Shown here one piece after another: positions 21,760 through 32,788 of a stretch of 64,000 nt of DNA. Below the pieces are notes generated by a model, which saw only the letters and a list, made by a program, of their open reading frames with translations, was not told the DNA's origin and ran no database searches. This stretch comes from Darksidea phi (lineage: Eukaryota > Ascomycota > Dothideomycetes > Pleosporales > Lentitheciaceae). The translations under genes and the position numbers were made by a program. The stretch is from positions 1 to 64,000 of the forward strand of contig JASJFT010000177.1 of NCBI GenBank assembly GCA_030770425.1, written 5' to 3'. The first letter of the stretch is position 1. The number at the start of each line of letters is the position of its first letter.

Positions 21760-22702
21760 CCTGGATACCCAATCCTATGATTCTGTCCTCATTACCTATA
21801 CTCACACGACGACGCAGGCCTCCTTCTGCGCAAGCGCAACGCTCGCTGCACTGCCGTGGCCAAGCAATCAGAGTACTAGCTGGGTCACCGACCCATTATG
21901 GTTTAGCTCACTCGTGTGCTCTCTTTGCGTTGTGATTACGTCTATTCAGACGAAATCGATTCTCGACGATCTGCCCGACAGAGCTTTGAACTTTTCGCTT
22001 CTTGAAAGCGAAGTTTAGCACATGCAACGGGCGATTTGCGCAAATGGAAAGACGCCTGGCATCAGCCATTGAGCCATGCTCTTCAGTATGTAAACATCAC
22101 CCAAGAAGGCATTTGGGGCACATTTACTAATTGTACCGTCGCTTAGTTTGGCAATTTCCCTCTATGACAATGAGCTACGCGTGGTCGACCTTTATAGCCG
22201 GGCTAACGGTATACGTCTACAACCCCTTCATTCGGCAAGCGACGTGGGGATTCCGTCACCAGGTACGTGCCGTCACCTCCAATGTCAACGTGTTCCAGCA
22301 AGTGATGGCTTTCTGAATACGTTGTCCAGCACTTGAGGGTCCATCATGCCAGCTTACCTGGATTTCCGACGCGTAAACTAACCCGGACAGATAGCAATCG
22401 TCTAACTCGCTGTGGGAAGCGCCGGCTTGCTCACATATATCTTCGCCTCGGTCTTCGTAAACGTCAGCGAGAAGGACTTTGACCGTTCTCGTGCGAGTAC
22501 TCGCGTCAACACTGATGACCCTGAAGCCACCATCGCCCCTGTTAATACAATTCAGGCCCGGTGGCAACTGGGATCGGGTAGTGCGAACTCTGGCCCTTTA
22601 CAGCACGCTCGCACCCGAGGTTTGTTCAATGGTGAGTATACCGGGGAGTCTGGGAAAGGAGTCGATCGATCGGGAAGGGTAAAGAGGCAGCTATTGATAT
22701 AG
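21760..22702 (+). pseudogene. Broken gene for a fungal multi-helix membrane protein
   Basis: A continuous plus-strand frame can be followed from about 21770 (…LITYTHTTTQASFCASA) through WFSSLVCSLCVVITSIQ (a membrane helix), across likely introns 22086-22146 and 22263-22390, to a second helix (SYAWSTFIAGLTVYVY) and a third (AVGSAGLLTYIFASVFVNV). The layout resembles the Pezizomycotina proteins that begin 'xLWYxSLVxSLxxxxxxxQ' and carry C-terminal helices. Three in-frame stops break it: TAG at 22016 (within ESEV*HMQRAI), TGA at 22070 (within ISH*AMLFS) and TAA at 22403 (within IAIV*LAVG). All lie inside the otherwise readable frame, so sequencing error is unlikely to explain all of them. The true 5' end is unclear. 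Confidence 0.6.
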
Positions 22703-22888
22703 AGTCGAGACCAGTGCCGTCGCGCGGGTGCGCCATTTGATATGGCTCAAAATCAGACAAGGCCGTGAGGGCCCTGTGGTGGGGTGGGGGACGGTGCCGG
22801 TTCTGCTCTTTTCGAAATGGGCGGTCCCGACGCGAGTTCAAGAAGATATTAGGTTTAATTATGAGGGCATACGACAAGAAAGGGTATC

Positions 22889-24149
22889 TCAAACCTGCAC
22901 CTCGTCTCCTTCGAAAACCATTTCATCCGTCTCGACACTCCTCGGCACTAAGAATCCCCTCAGAATACACTTTTGCCCATTTTCCGGACACACATTGTTC
23001 CGATTCAGCTGCTTGTCTGCCGGCCCGGTTGGGCCACCCACAAACTTGGCCGCCCCAAACAGCTTGGTTTGTCTCTTGTCACTCGTCGGATACTCCTGAT
23101 CACCCCACCTTCCTCCAAACTTGAGCCAATTCGTCGGGGCGCTGCCGTCGTATGCTGTAAAGCTATTTGACCCAGCGTCGTATTTGTAATAGTAGGCTGA
23201 GAGTAAAGGGTCCCAAAAGATGCCGCGGTCTGTTTCATCGACTAGTACGCCGCTAGGGAGGTTGAAATTAGGGATCACATGGTCGTGGCCACCGCCGATG
23301 GCATAGATGGCGTGTGAACCGTTTGCGCAGTAGGCAACGGGGCGGACGTTATCGGTGTGTTTTTCTGTGACGGCATATTGAAAGGCTTGCCCATTGGCAT
23401 GTTGCGAGTACCATATGTGTTGTGGTTGGCCGTTGCTAAAGCGCACCATTGTGTGCTCCCAGTCGCCTACATGGTTGCCTGCTACGTATTAGGATCATGT
23501 GCGACCAGGGCCTGGGGGAGAGAGAAGGGGACGCACCAAAGTTCAACCCCTTGAATCCCAAAATCTTCGCAACGAGTCCGCCCCAATTGTACGTATAGAA
23601 GTAAAAGTAAAAAGCATCGACATTGCCATTTCCCTTGTCATTCACCACCACCGCGGCAGTTTTGCCATTCATCTTGCCATTGCCGTCCGGTCGTACGCCC
23701 TTGATCCAGTCCGGGTTCCGCGTGACATCGTCGTTGGACGTCAACCAGACGTCGCCGCCGAGTTGGTCGAGGTTGTCGAGATTGAGGGGAGAAGGGCCTG
23801 AGACAGGATTGAAGTTCACCCGCGGTGTCGAGTGCGCGAGGTGCGTTTCCAGGTCCGAGGGCAAGTATGGATCTTGCGAATGCAGATATACAACGGGTGC
23901 TTTATGCTGTTAGAGGGATTGTTTGAGGACGGCTTCGTGAGGTGTGTGATGTGCCATCATGCACAGCCATTTCGGACAAATGCAATCCTTGACGGACTTG
24001 GTTGATGGTAATGGGGCTCTGTACTCACCATACTTCAGTATATAATCCGGTACGCCCTGCGGTGCCTGCCTCTCTTCGATCTTCACCGTGGGTGCGGCGA
24101 GTGTACTCTGTGCAAAAACCGCAGCCACGAGTAGATATGTCGAGAGCAT
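22889..24149 (-). CDS. Secreted Vps62-like protein (Vps62/DUF946 family)
   Basis: Three exons (introns 24028-23900 and 23536-23479) give 357 residues. A signal peptide (residues 1-19, LLVAAVFAQSTLAAP) is followed by VPDYILKYAPVVYLHSQDPY, the family's usual beginning, then FYFYTYNWGG, GNHVGDWEH and CANGSHAIYA, ending in a Cys-containing tail (CPENGQKCILRG). The second intron was closed at the acceptor that restores GNHVGDWEH. The family is named after yeast Vps62, for which a vacuolar-targeting role was proposed; the biochemical function is not established. The signal peptide indicates entry to the secretory pathway. Confidence 0.85.
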
Positions 24150-25427
24150 GGTGAGGGAGACGCCCCAACCTGCGGTCAAAGCCAGAAGTAATAAAAGAAG
24201 AGAGCACTTGAGACTACCAGCAAGATCTACAGATATAGGGGAACAGCGAATCCCCCAAACTTATACCGGTGCATCATGACAGCATCTCCACCAAATCGCC
24301 TAGCCAGCCATGGTGCCCGCCTACCGTCTACGCACTACGCGATTGTTCATCGGGGTGGATTTTCCAGTGCGCCTACGCCTTGACCTACCATTCGCCATGT
24401 CTTCCATTGAAACGGGGGGACCACACGGGTGGCGCACCGCTGTATATTACCCAGCTGCCCTATCCAAGCCACTCAACTGCTGTTTGGACGCATTACCATA
24501 CGCATGGTCTTCCGCCAGCATCGTCGCATTCACTTGCGCTTAAATAGGGAGGTCTCAAATCGGTACCTAGCGACTCGGCGCATGCGAGAACCTCGAACGG
24601 CTGTGGTGTTCCTGGCGCTTTGCCGAGACAAGCTACGGCATGGCGAGGCGAGCGGACAGGCATATGGAGGCCATCATTGGCGGAGTGGTAATGAACGTGC
24701 TACGGAGATTGTTTCGAGACAGGCAGTTGTTTTGGTGGGCGTAGTCGAGGTGGCGGTGTAGTGCAAAGGCTGATTCGATGCGGGGGACTGGGTGAGGCGA
24801 AAGGGTTGCAGCGTGAGGCGGTGGATAGCGGATAAGAGCTTAGTGTGGGTTTCGAGAAAATTTGACACAGGGACAATGCCTGTAATTAGCGTTGATAGGC
24901 CGAATAAGAGAAAAGGGGAACACTGATGGTTGGATGGTTGGCTGTCGGATAAGTGCTCAGGTATCCACATGCTTTGCAGCCGCTGCACAAAATACTACGA
25001 AAGGCGAGAGCAACAGCTCGAGTATAATTATCCATAATATGCCGCAAACAAGCATCGACAAATGGCTAAAGCAACTCTAGGGCCTCCCTTCATAGATACA
25101 TGTTCCAAAAGCCAATCTTAGTCTGTTGCAATGTGTCAATAGAGCGTCGCATGTCGAAGTTTGTCGGCTACACCAACTCGCCATGCACAACTCCGTGTGC
25201 CTTGTCGTATGCTGTATAAGCATCACTTGTCATTTGCTCTTTGCTGGTCCACGTTGCCGCGATCATACTCACGGGCTGGGGAGAGGCTTGAATCTGGTGC
25301 TGGCGCGCTGATCACAGCACCATGGTGCGTCCATGCGTTCGTATGATCAATGGCGAGTAGGAAAGGATCGAGTAACTTGGCGAGGTCGATATCCGGGTGG
25401 AACTGCCATTCGCAGCGGGTTAGAATA
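24150..25427. other. Intergenic region with no supported gene
   Basis: Frames here are short. A minus-strand stretch 25223-25444 (LTRCEWQFHPDIDLAKLLDP) has protein-like composition and directly follows the RING gene, so it might be a 3' exon of that gene, but I found no splice pair that joins them cleanly. Confidence 0.35.
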
Positions 25428-25952
25428 TCATGGACGTGTGCCATGACGCGCTTTTCGTGTCTTGGGTATCTTTAAGATTTGGCTTTCCGCGATGAGCTGT
25501 TCAAGCCCGTCATTGATACTGCTGATCATCTCCTGCGCGCGGACAGTAAAAACAAGAGAATCGGCGTGCGTCTTTGCCCAGTAGACGCAGAGCTCGCAGT
25601 TTTCCGGTTGAAGAGGCAGTTCCGCTTCATACCATGGTAGCGGACACCGGATGTTGGAGGACAGATGAATCTCGACACACTCCCGGCAGAAGATATGCTG
25701 AGGGCCCATGTTGACCGGAACGATTCGCTCGCGGCCATCGGGGATATCAAAGAAGTTTTCGAGGCAGATCGAGCACTGTTGCTTGCCTGCAGCAAGCTGC
25801 CTTGATGATCGTACGGCAGTCATGGAATGCGAATATAGAGCTCCAGGCCTGCTACGCTTGCGGGGAGCATATGCTTGAACGTCGCCCGGCATAGATCGAG
25901 CCCGCTTGCAAGGCGACTCCCATCGCACTGCAAATACGGTCCCGTGGTACAT
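25428..25952 (-). CDS. Atypical RING-finger protein
   Basis: 174 codons from ATG 25952 (or 154 from ATG 25892; a GT..AG intron ending near 25924 may remove the first Met and bring in an upstream exon). A RING-like module lies in the middle: CSICLENFF, then HIFCRECVEIH, then CP and finally CELC, which fits a cross-brace zinc site. The third ligand position, normally C-x-H, reads MGPQH, so one Cys is missing. Small fungal RING proteins of this kind are common and mostly uncharacterised; ubiquitin ligase activity is possible but not certain here. The N-terminus is Arg-rich and disordered. Confidence 0.5.
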   Translation of the reverse strand: MYHGTVFAVRWESPCKRARSMPGDVQAYAPRKRSRPGALYSHSMTAVRSSRQLAAGKQQCSICLENFFDIPDGRERIVPVNMGPQHIFCRECVEIHLSSNIRCPLPWYEAELPLQPENCELCVYWAKTHADSLVFTVRAQEMISSINDGLEQLIAESQILKIPKTRKARHGTRP

Positions 25953-26330
25953 GTCAGTGACTTGGCGATAGCATTTGTACCTAGCGGGCGACCTACCCAG
26001 GAAGCTCTTCGACAAACCCTACAGGTGTCGGAGCCGTGGGTAGGCGAGATTCAGTCCGGTATAGTGAGAGGAGCCTGCATGTGCGCAAGTCAATACCGAC
26101 AAGGAGTACGGCCGACTATCCCCGCGCTGTCACCTCCATCTGAACGGTCCCTATTGACTAACGGCAAGACATGGCAGGCACGCACAAATTCCCCGATTCA
26201 CTCAGTGCGCCAGGTCGATGGCAGTTCAACATATTGGAAGCAAAAGCGGTTCTGAGGCTCGTAGCCGTGTATCTGATACCAATCTTCCGCAAAACGGTGC
26301 CTAACACAAACGACAGACATACCAGCCTCC

Positions 26331-26720
26331 TCAGCAAACAGTCCGCTCGCGAGGCTGCCCGGTGAGATAGAGCACATGCGCACCAACTTGTTCGCCTGCT
26401 TGTACCCACCCTCGCTCTGAATCCATCTCCAGGACACAGTGTACCTCACCAGAATTGAATGCATCCATGATGGCCACGACACTTATCTCTTCGGATCTGC
26501 CCTCGCAGGCAATCGCAACGGCGCTTCCGAAAATACCGCGGGGTATCGAGACCTGCCCAATGATGCCAATCTTCCTACCAGGATCACCTTTGCAGCCTCG
26601 TACGCATACGCTCGCGCCGATATCCACGTCCAAGCGCCCCGCTAACGCGACGTTCCAGCCCACGGCCAGTATCTCATCGAAGGAGGTATGACTCGCAAGT
26701 ACGAGAGTGCCTTCTCTGAC
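26331..26720 (-). other. Unassigned open frame, protein-like but no start found
   Basis: A minus-strand frame free of stops reads …REGTLVLASHTSFDE, GWNVALAGRLDVDIGASVCV, KIGIIGQVSIPRGIFG and VVAIMDAFNSGEVHCVLEMD. The balanced Gly/Val/Ile/Ala composition looks like a folded beta-rich protein rather than a chance frame. There is no clear start ATG, no recognised family, and the frame ends at 26331. It may be an exon of an unresolved gene including 25428-25952, or a gene relic. The neighbouring stretches 25953-26330 and 26721-27598 hold nothing else I can support. Confidence 0.3.
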
Positions 26721-27598
26721 GCGCCGCCGACCGAGCGTGAATGGTCAATGGAGGAAGCATACCGTTCGCGGGGAACGAAGAAAGGGGGTTCTAGGGATTG
26801 TGGACACCGTACTCGCGGCTTCGACGCCTATTATGTCGTTTGCTCCAGGTGTCGGCGTGACGCTCAGTACTAGGTGATCAAACCGATCAGTATCCGCATC
26901 GTACTTTGAATGTCGCGAAACGTGGCACAGCAATGGATTGTCGTTTGTCTTTGGCGGTACAAGCGTAGCGACGAACTAGGTAACGGCGAAGTGGGTCAGC
27001 CGTTTATGCATCGCAACTGGAGATATTAATAGGACCAATACCGTAAAATGTCGCTTGCGACCGCAGAGAGGAGGCAATCGCTTTCGCGAAGCTCATATAC
27101 ATCATTGATAGTCTAGCGGCCATCGGCTATGACCTGAGCGCGTCCTGGGGTTGAGGGATTATGAACATTTAAAAACCGACTCGAGACGAAGGTTACGAGC
27201 GTTACAAATTGGGCATTAAAGAGTGTTGTCCATCACGGATGTCACTCGCAGAGTCAAGCGGCGAGAAAGGCAAAGTCGATGTCCGGTCAAATCGATGCTA
27301 GTGTCGTTTTGGTAAAGCGCCAAGTACCCATCGCCCTATTCAAGCGTTCAACGCCTTTTCCAAATATTCAATCTCTCGGATCTAGGAAGCGCAAGATCCG
27401 GATAGAATGGCTTTATCGCCATCAACCATATATGCGATTTGCATCGCACTCCTATGAGATGCAAGACCTGTCAGATACAGTTCGCTAAATTTGCCGCTTC
27501 TCGCGTCGACCTCGATACCTTCTGTCTCTAGTTGGACCCGCCCCGGAAGTCATCTAACGCTCCTTTTCTCCTCCTTTGCCTATCCCAACTTCGAAATC

Positions 27599-28985
27599 AT
27601 GGTTGTAGTCGGACCTATCCCCTCCGTTGTTGGTGCGCGATTCTGCCAGAGAAAACTCTTATGGCGACAGCCTCGAGACAGAAGTCGTATCTTGCGAATA
27701 TGTACCGCCAAAGGCACTACAAACAAGCGACAAATCAAGGGGCAAAAAGCCAACTCATTCCGAGCAAGCGATCGAGGACGGGACCACTACGTCCTCAAAA
27801 ACATAGCTCGTCGAATTCGCCGATTCAGTACTCTTCTCTGAAGGTACATCCTCCCTGTAGCCATCCCTCGGGTTTATTCCCACCCCCTACAGACGGGGGC
27901 CAACCAACCGACCACGGTTCAATTACTCCTCTAACTTCATCAAACTCAGAAGTAGTACCCATTACCAACATCCAGCGCCATGGCCTCCGCTGCATCTGCT
28001 TCTCCCCCAAACCTCTGACCCCAGGCACCAAGGTTCGCCAAGACGTCGACTTCACTCGTCGCTGGGACCACATGCAGCAACACACGGGCCAGCACCTTCT
28101 CTCCGCCACCATGAACTCGCTTGATCTACCTACTTGAGCTGGAGCATGGGTGCAGCTGGTGAGACGAATTACATTGAGATCCCACGGGAGCCAAGTGATG
28201 AAGAGATGAGGAGCATCCAAGAACAGTGTAATCGATCTATCCGCGACAATATCGCAATCACAGTTGAAACGCCTGAAGAGAATGATGGTGCAAAGAAGCT
28301 ACCAGGTGACTATGGCAAAGAGAAAGGTGGGGTTCGCTTCATCAAAATCGGCGACTTGGACCTTAACGCGTGCTGCGATACACATCTTAAGCAAACTTCA
28401 CACATTGGACTTGTACTGCTACATCATACGCAGCCCATTCGCGGTACGAACTGCCGCGTGTACCTCTCGGCTGGTAATCGCGCCATTAAACTTGTAATTG
28501 AATCAATCAACTCTTTACGAAGCATTGCGATCTCATTGCCATCCGGTTCAGCGCCAGTGAATGTGCAAAGCAGTGTCCAAAGTCTCAGCGATGCTTACGC
28601 CAATGCAAGGAAGAAAGAGAAAAAGAAGGTTGCCGAGATTGCAAGGTACGAAGGCAACCGCATCAGATCGGCGCTTCAGAGTGGGAAGAATGCTTGGTGC
28701 TATCGGCCTACCGATGGCCTCGGCTTCATCAATCTCGTGCTTTTTGAGATCAAAGAGGCGTTTAAGGAGCGTGCTGTAGCCGTATTGGTAACTGGCGAGG
28801 TAAAGAAGGGGGGTTCCATTGTTATAATCGGGGAGAAAGAGCTTGCAAAAAGTATGGCCGCCAAGGTGAAAGAGGTCGTGAATACAGCGAAAGGAGGTGG
28901 GGAGAATGAGAAGCGGCAAAGCCAGGTGACGGAGTGGAAGAGGGGCGAGATTGAGGCGTTAAAAGCGGCTGTGATAGAATCATAA
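27599..28985 (+). pseudogene. Broken alanyl-tRNA editing protein gene (AARSD1/AlaX type)
   Basis: Homologous along its whole length to AARSD1-like trans-editing proteins, which hydrolyse mischarged Ser-tRNA(Ala). Visible parts are ETEVVSCE near the N-terminus, LVEFADSVLFSEDGGQPTDHG spread across a 49-nt intron (27844-27892), the zinc/catalytic RRWDHMQQHTGQH, and the second zinc motif read here as CCDTHLKQTSHI (CCGTH in the family). Three lesions block translation: an extra A in the AAAA run at 27652-27655, TAG at 27804 just before LVEF, and one base missing near 28131-28134 between SLDLPT and LSWSMGAAGETNYIE. The 3' half alone (28134-28985) is a long open frame. Because reading resumes perfectly around each lesion, recent inactivation (or assembly error in the two homopolymer-like sites) is likely. 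Confidence 0.75.
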
Positions 28986-29353
28986 AGCATGGTTAGAGAA
29001 GCCCTACCCATGGCTTGTATTAGAAGATTCAGTAATATATGAAGAGTGTCCTCTTCCGAGGCAAACTCACTACTTGTTCCCTCAAGATAGTAGGTGTGTT
29101 TTGATAACGGCTTTCCTAAAAGTTGTAGCATACAAGCATGTCACACGGTCCATATAAGTAGAAACGATTCAAGTTTCGATCAAAACTAAACGGGCTATCA
29201 AGTGACCGGGTCCCGTCGGTGTATACTGACCCCAAGGCAATGCAACTATAAACATTGAAGAAGAAAGTATGAGGGAACAGAAGAAATATGCAACGCAATA
29301 AAAAGAATATACAAGAAAAATGCTAATCGCCTGCTGTCAAGACATGGTGGCTT
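28986..29353. other. Short intergenic region between convergent genes
   Basis: Between the end of the AlaX-type pseudogene (+) and the GH16 stop (-). AT-leaning 3' flanks, nothing further seen. Confidence 0.4.
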
Positions 29354-30540
29354 TTAGACACTGTACACTTTGAGAGAATTGATCAGCCAATACGTGTCAC
29401 CAAAGCTCTGTGGCTGCGACGCGACGTAGGCATTGCAAGATGGGTTTACGCCGGCGCAGCTACTAGAACCCCATACAGCGCCTGCCCAATCACCACAGAA
29501 AGTGATATCAAAAATCTAATCATGATCAGCAGGAACATTGCAATAGAGGGAATCGTCTAAACTTACGATGTTCATACTGTTGAACTTTTCGTCAAAATTG
29601 CACCCGGCAAAGTTTGCAATGGGCGTCCCCCAAGAATTCGGGTCTGGGTTATTATTCCGGATATTCGCTGGTACATCGCGGGCAGCGAAATACCACACTT
29701 TGATGGCGGAGGATGTCCATAAAGCAGCATACACACCACCGCCGTTGGCATTGAAAGCCGTGCCATAGGAGGTAGCAATGTTGGATTCACGCCCACACCC
29801 AACGAAACCGCCGTTCGCGCCACAGTCCGCGTTACCAATGTTGTGGCCTGTTTGACCGCCAGGACCAACACTAGGAACGCAGCCGGGCGAAGAGTGGAGC
29901 GTGACTTGGTTGTAGGTATTTAGGTTTACGCCTTCAATGATGTCCAGTTCTCCGCGATTGGGCCAGTTTGGGCCAACCATCCAACTAAACCGACGTAAGG
30001 CTGGGGCGGAGTGGATCAAGATGGAGAACTTACAAGGCTGGCCAGCTACCGCAGTTGCTACCCGGCACGTGAGCAAAGTCTGCAACGAAAAGGCCATGAG
30101 TATAAGCGCCCTTGCTCTGTAAGCGTACGCTCTTGCGACCGGCGCCGTTGGGGTTAAGAACGGATTTTGTGTCGACGCCCATATAGACCTGGTTATTTTG
30201 CGTCTTTATGAGGCCTTCAGACACAGCTTGTTGTTGGCTCACATATGTGACGAAACCATCTATAATGAATCAGAGAGGTGAGCTGCTTAAGTAGCTGTTT
30301 GGCTGACTTACGAGTAGGGTCTCCGATAGCTTGGACATCGAACTTGCTCAACCAATTGCCGGCATCGTATGTTTCCAACAAATTGAATGCAGCCGCGCTT
30401 GTATGCATGTTGTCAACAGGCGAGGTGTCATTGAAAGGGAACTTCTGTTTGGAGAACTTTGGGGGTGCAGGAGATGTAGGAGCTGCCGCGACACAGCCCC
30501 AAAGCAACGGAAGGGCCGTAACGAAAGATCGAAAAGACAT
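29354..30540 (-). CDS. Secreted GH16 endo-1,3(4)-beta-glucanase
   Basis: Secreted glycoside hydrolase family 16 enzyme acting on laminarin-type beta-1,3(1,4)-glucans. Four exons (introns 30311-30260, 30033-29985, 29566-29516) encode 344 residues. The signal peptide (residues about 1-20, SFVTALPLLWGCVAAAP) precedes a GH16 domain that fills the protein. The catalytic signature is GELDIIEGVN (nucleophile Glu and acid/base Glu in E-x-D-x-x-E), preceded by SNCGSWPAFWMVG. The C-terminus runs FDITFCGDWAG through CNAYVAS to WLINSLKVY, typical of fungal laminarinases of the Lam16A group. An alternative start 36 nt upstream (30576) is in frame but would lengthen the signal peptide. No carbohydrate-binding module or GPI signal is seen. 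Confidence 0.92.
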
Positions 30541-32788
30541 GATGGCGGCGTGCTGCAAAAAAGAACTAAATTTCATACGGAATATTAGCAGAAGTAAACA
30601 AGAGTGCTCATCTCGTGGGCCTTTATATTATACACCTAAACGCAAGATGCGCATAGTCGAGCACAGCCAGCCGACTCAACCCCTGGTAAAAGCATTTCGA
30701 CGTGACTAGTAGATCGTCCGGAGCGCTTTCGTTTCATTCGTTGAGAGGTGCAAATTGCACGTTCGAAGTATGGCCATGGTGCATATGATGCCCAGGCAAG
30801 TTAATCGCATATAGCGGGCCAGGGCCACCGGAAGATACACCAAGCTAGGCAGTTGGGAAAGGCTTGACCGAGGGCGTGAACAGGCCGCCTGACGAGTAGA
30901 TAGGTGTATGGCTATGAATAATGACTCCCGCTAGTGTGATGTGGCAATGGATGCTGGGGAGAGCAGTAAAAGAAGTGTTGCGTTTTGCATGATGACTGGC
31001 GGCAGCCTAGCGCCCATTCATCAAACGGGGCTCGGCCCCGCCGACCGCTTTTCAGAATGCGAAGGAGCAAATTCCGGATTTATGTACCAAGAGTTGCAAA
31101 CGAATGAGAATCGACCGGGGTAATAAAATTGTCCGGTAGATGCAACATGGTTGCATACGCGATCGTCCTGGCGAGGGGTATTCAGTTAGCCATGTCCAAA
31201 GATTCTTAATGTCCCTGCGGGCCAGCCTTCAATCTATAACTTCAACGAGTACCCGGAGACTATTTGCCGAGGCCTATATATATGAATAGAACAGCTTGTA
31301 CGGAGTTGCCGTTTCAGCGCTTGTCTTATTTACCGGTCAAGCGCATCTACCCTTCACATCCGCCCCCTCCAGAAGAAGACATGAAGTGTCTTGCAGCTGG
31401 ACTGGTGTGGTGACACTGAACCCCGCGTTTTCTCTGCTCACAAGGTCGCATCTTAGGGCGGAAGGAGGCCGATTCGAAAGCGCATACATCTGGCGCACTG
31501 GGTCTCGTGGCTTCCGCTTATCCGATTGAAACCGTTGCCAGGATGGCTCCGTCAGTTTGTTTTCTTCTCTCTGCAGTCGCGTAGTTTCGCACCAGGAGCG
31601 GTAGGTGACGGCTTGCGCCTACTGCGATGTCACACCGATCGTTCTCATTCCCAAAGGGAAAAGATGATGCTAGAGGAGGGTAACATTGTTGTCAGAACCT
31701 GATCAAGATGTGACTTTGTGACGGTGTAGACGACGAGGGTTGTCGCAGCAAATCGTTCGTGCGAGAGACATGTGAGGTTCTCCAGAGCTTTACCCCGCAC
31801 ATGAACGGAGGTACCTCCCCATCGAGAGAAAAGTATGAGGCACACACGGCTTCAACGGTGTATAAAGCTCAACAGTTGCATGGGATGAAGGCTGGAGAAG
31901 AGGTCGAAAGATGGCACCTTCTACATGTACAAAACGTTCATGCACAAAACTCTAGTTAGCACGTATTTGGGGAGAAGCACACTCAGTCCTCAACCTCGAC
32001 CTCAAACCCAAGCCCAGAGCCATCCAGGCCCTCGCCAGTAGCCTTCAACTTAGCTTGCCGGCAGGTACTTCCTTAGAACAAGCCAAAGAACTCGCGATCC
32101 AGGATTTACGGCAACTGTCATCCATATACGTATCAAGTCTTCTAGGCTACGGTAGGCAACGTAGGCAGGTCTTACCATCATGTTGCATCTCTCCATGCGA
32201 AACAGATCACAAGGTAAACGCATTGTCACCTATACCGCAATTAAAGATGTAACGCAAGAACCCCCTGCGTCCCTCCTCAACTCCATCCGTGGGATATTTC
32301 CATTATTGACTTAACCAATTTTTCTTTTACATAGGATCATAACTTCCCATTAAATTAGACACGACTAATGCCGTCATATCTTCATGAAATTTCTGTAGTT
32401 ACCCGAAATCGCGTCCCCAACTACCGCATTGCGGGGTAGGGTCAGCCTCATCAGCACTGCGGACTACCATAGACTCCACGCAAACGCATTACCTCAGCTC
32501 AATTCCATATCGTAAAGTAAGACCTTGCATGTCTCTTGCACAATAGTTACCAACGTGAGGAGGGTACGGTGTGGAGTATCATCAAGTAAGCGTTCAGCAC
32601 CTTAAACAAAGTACGCCCGCTTTTCTGCAAAGCTTTACATATACCCGTGAGTGACCGCCATCAAGCCTATTGTGTACGGAACTTCCTTGACCGGTCGGTA
32701 TTTCTGAGCTTTAACACATGCAAGCTCTTTGAAGTTGATCGTTTCAGTGTCTCCCTAATCTCCAGCTTTCGGGTACTTGAACCTCATC
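30541..32788. other. Gene-poor spacer
   Basis: 2.2 kb without a supported gene. One minus-strand stretch ending at about 31987 reads KLKATGEGLDGSGLGFEVEVE then stop, which looks like the C-terminus of an acidic protein, but upstream frames are closed and no exon chain was found. The rest shows short, broken frames and mixed composition. Confidence 0.35.

Noticed and set aside
31980..32260. Minus-strand end of an acidic protein (KATGEGLDGSGLGFEVEVE)
   Set aside because: Upstream frames are closed and no splice chain was found; too short to annotate.
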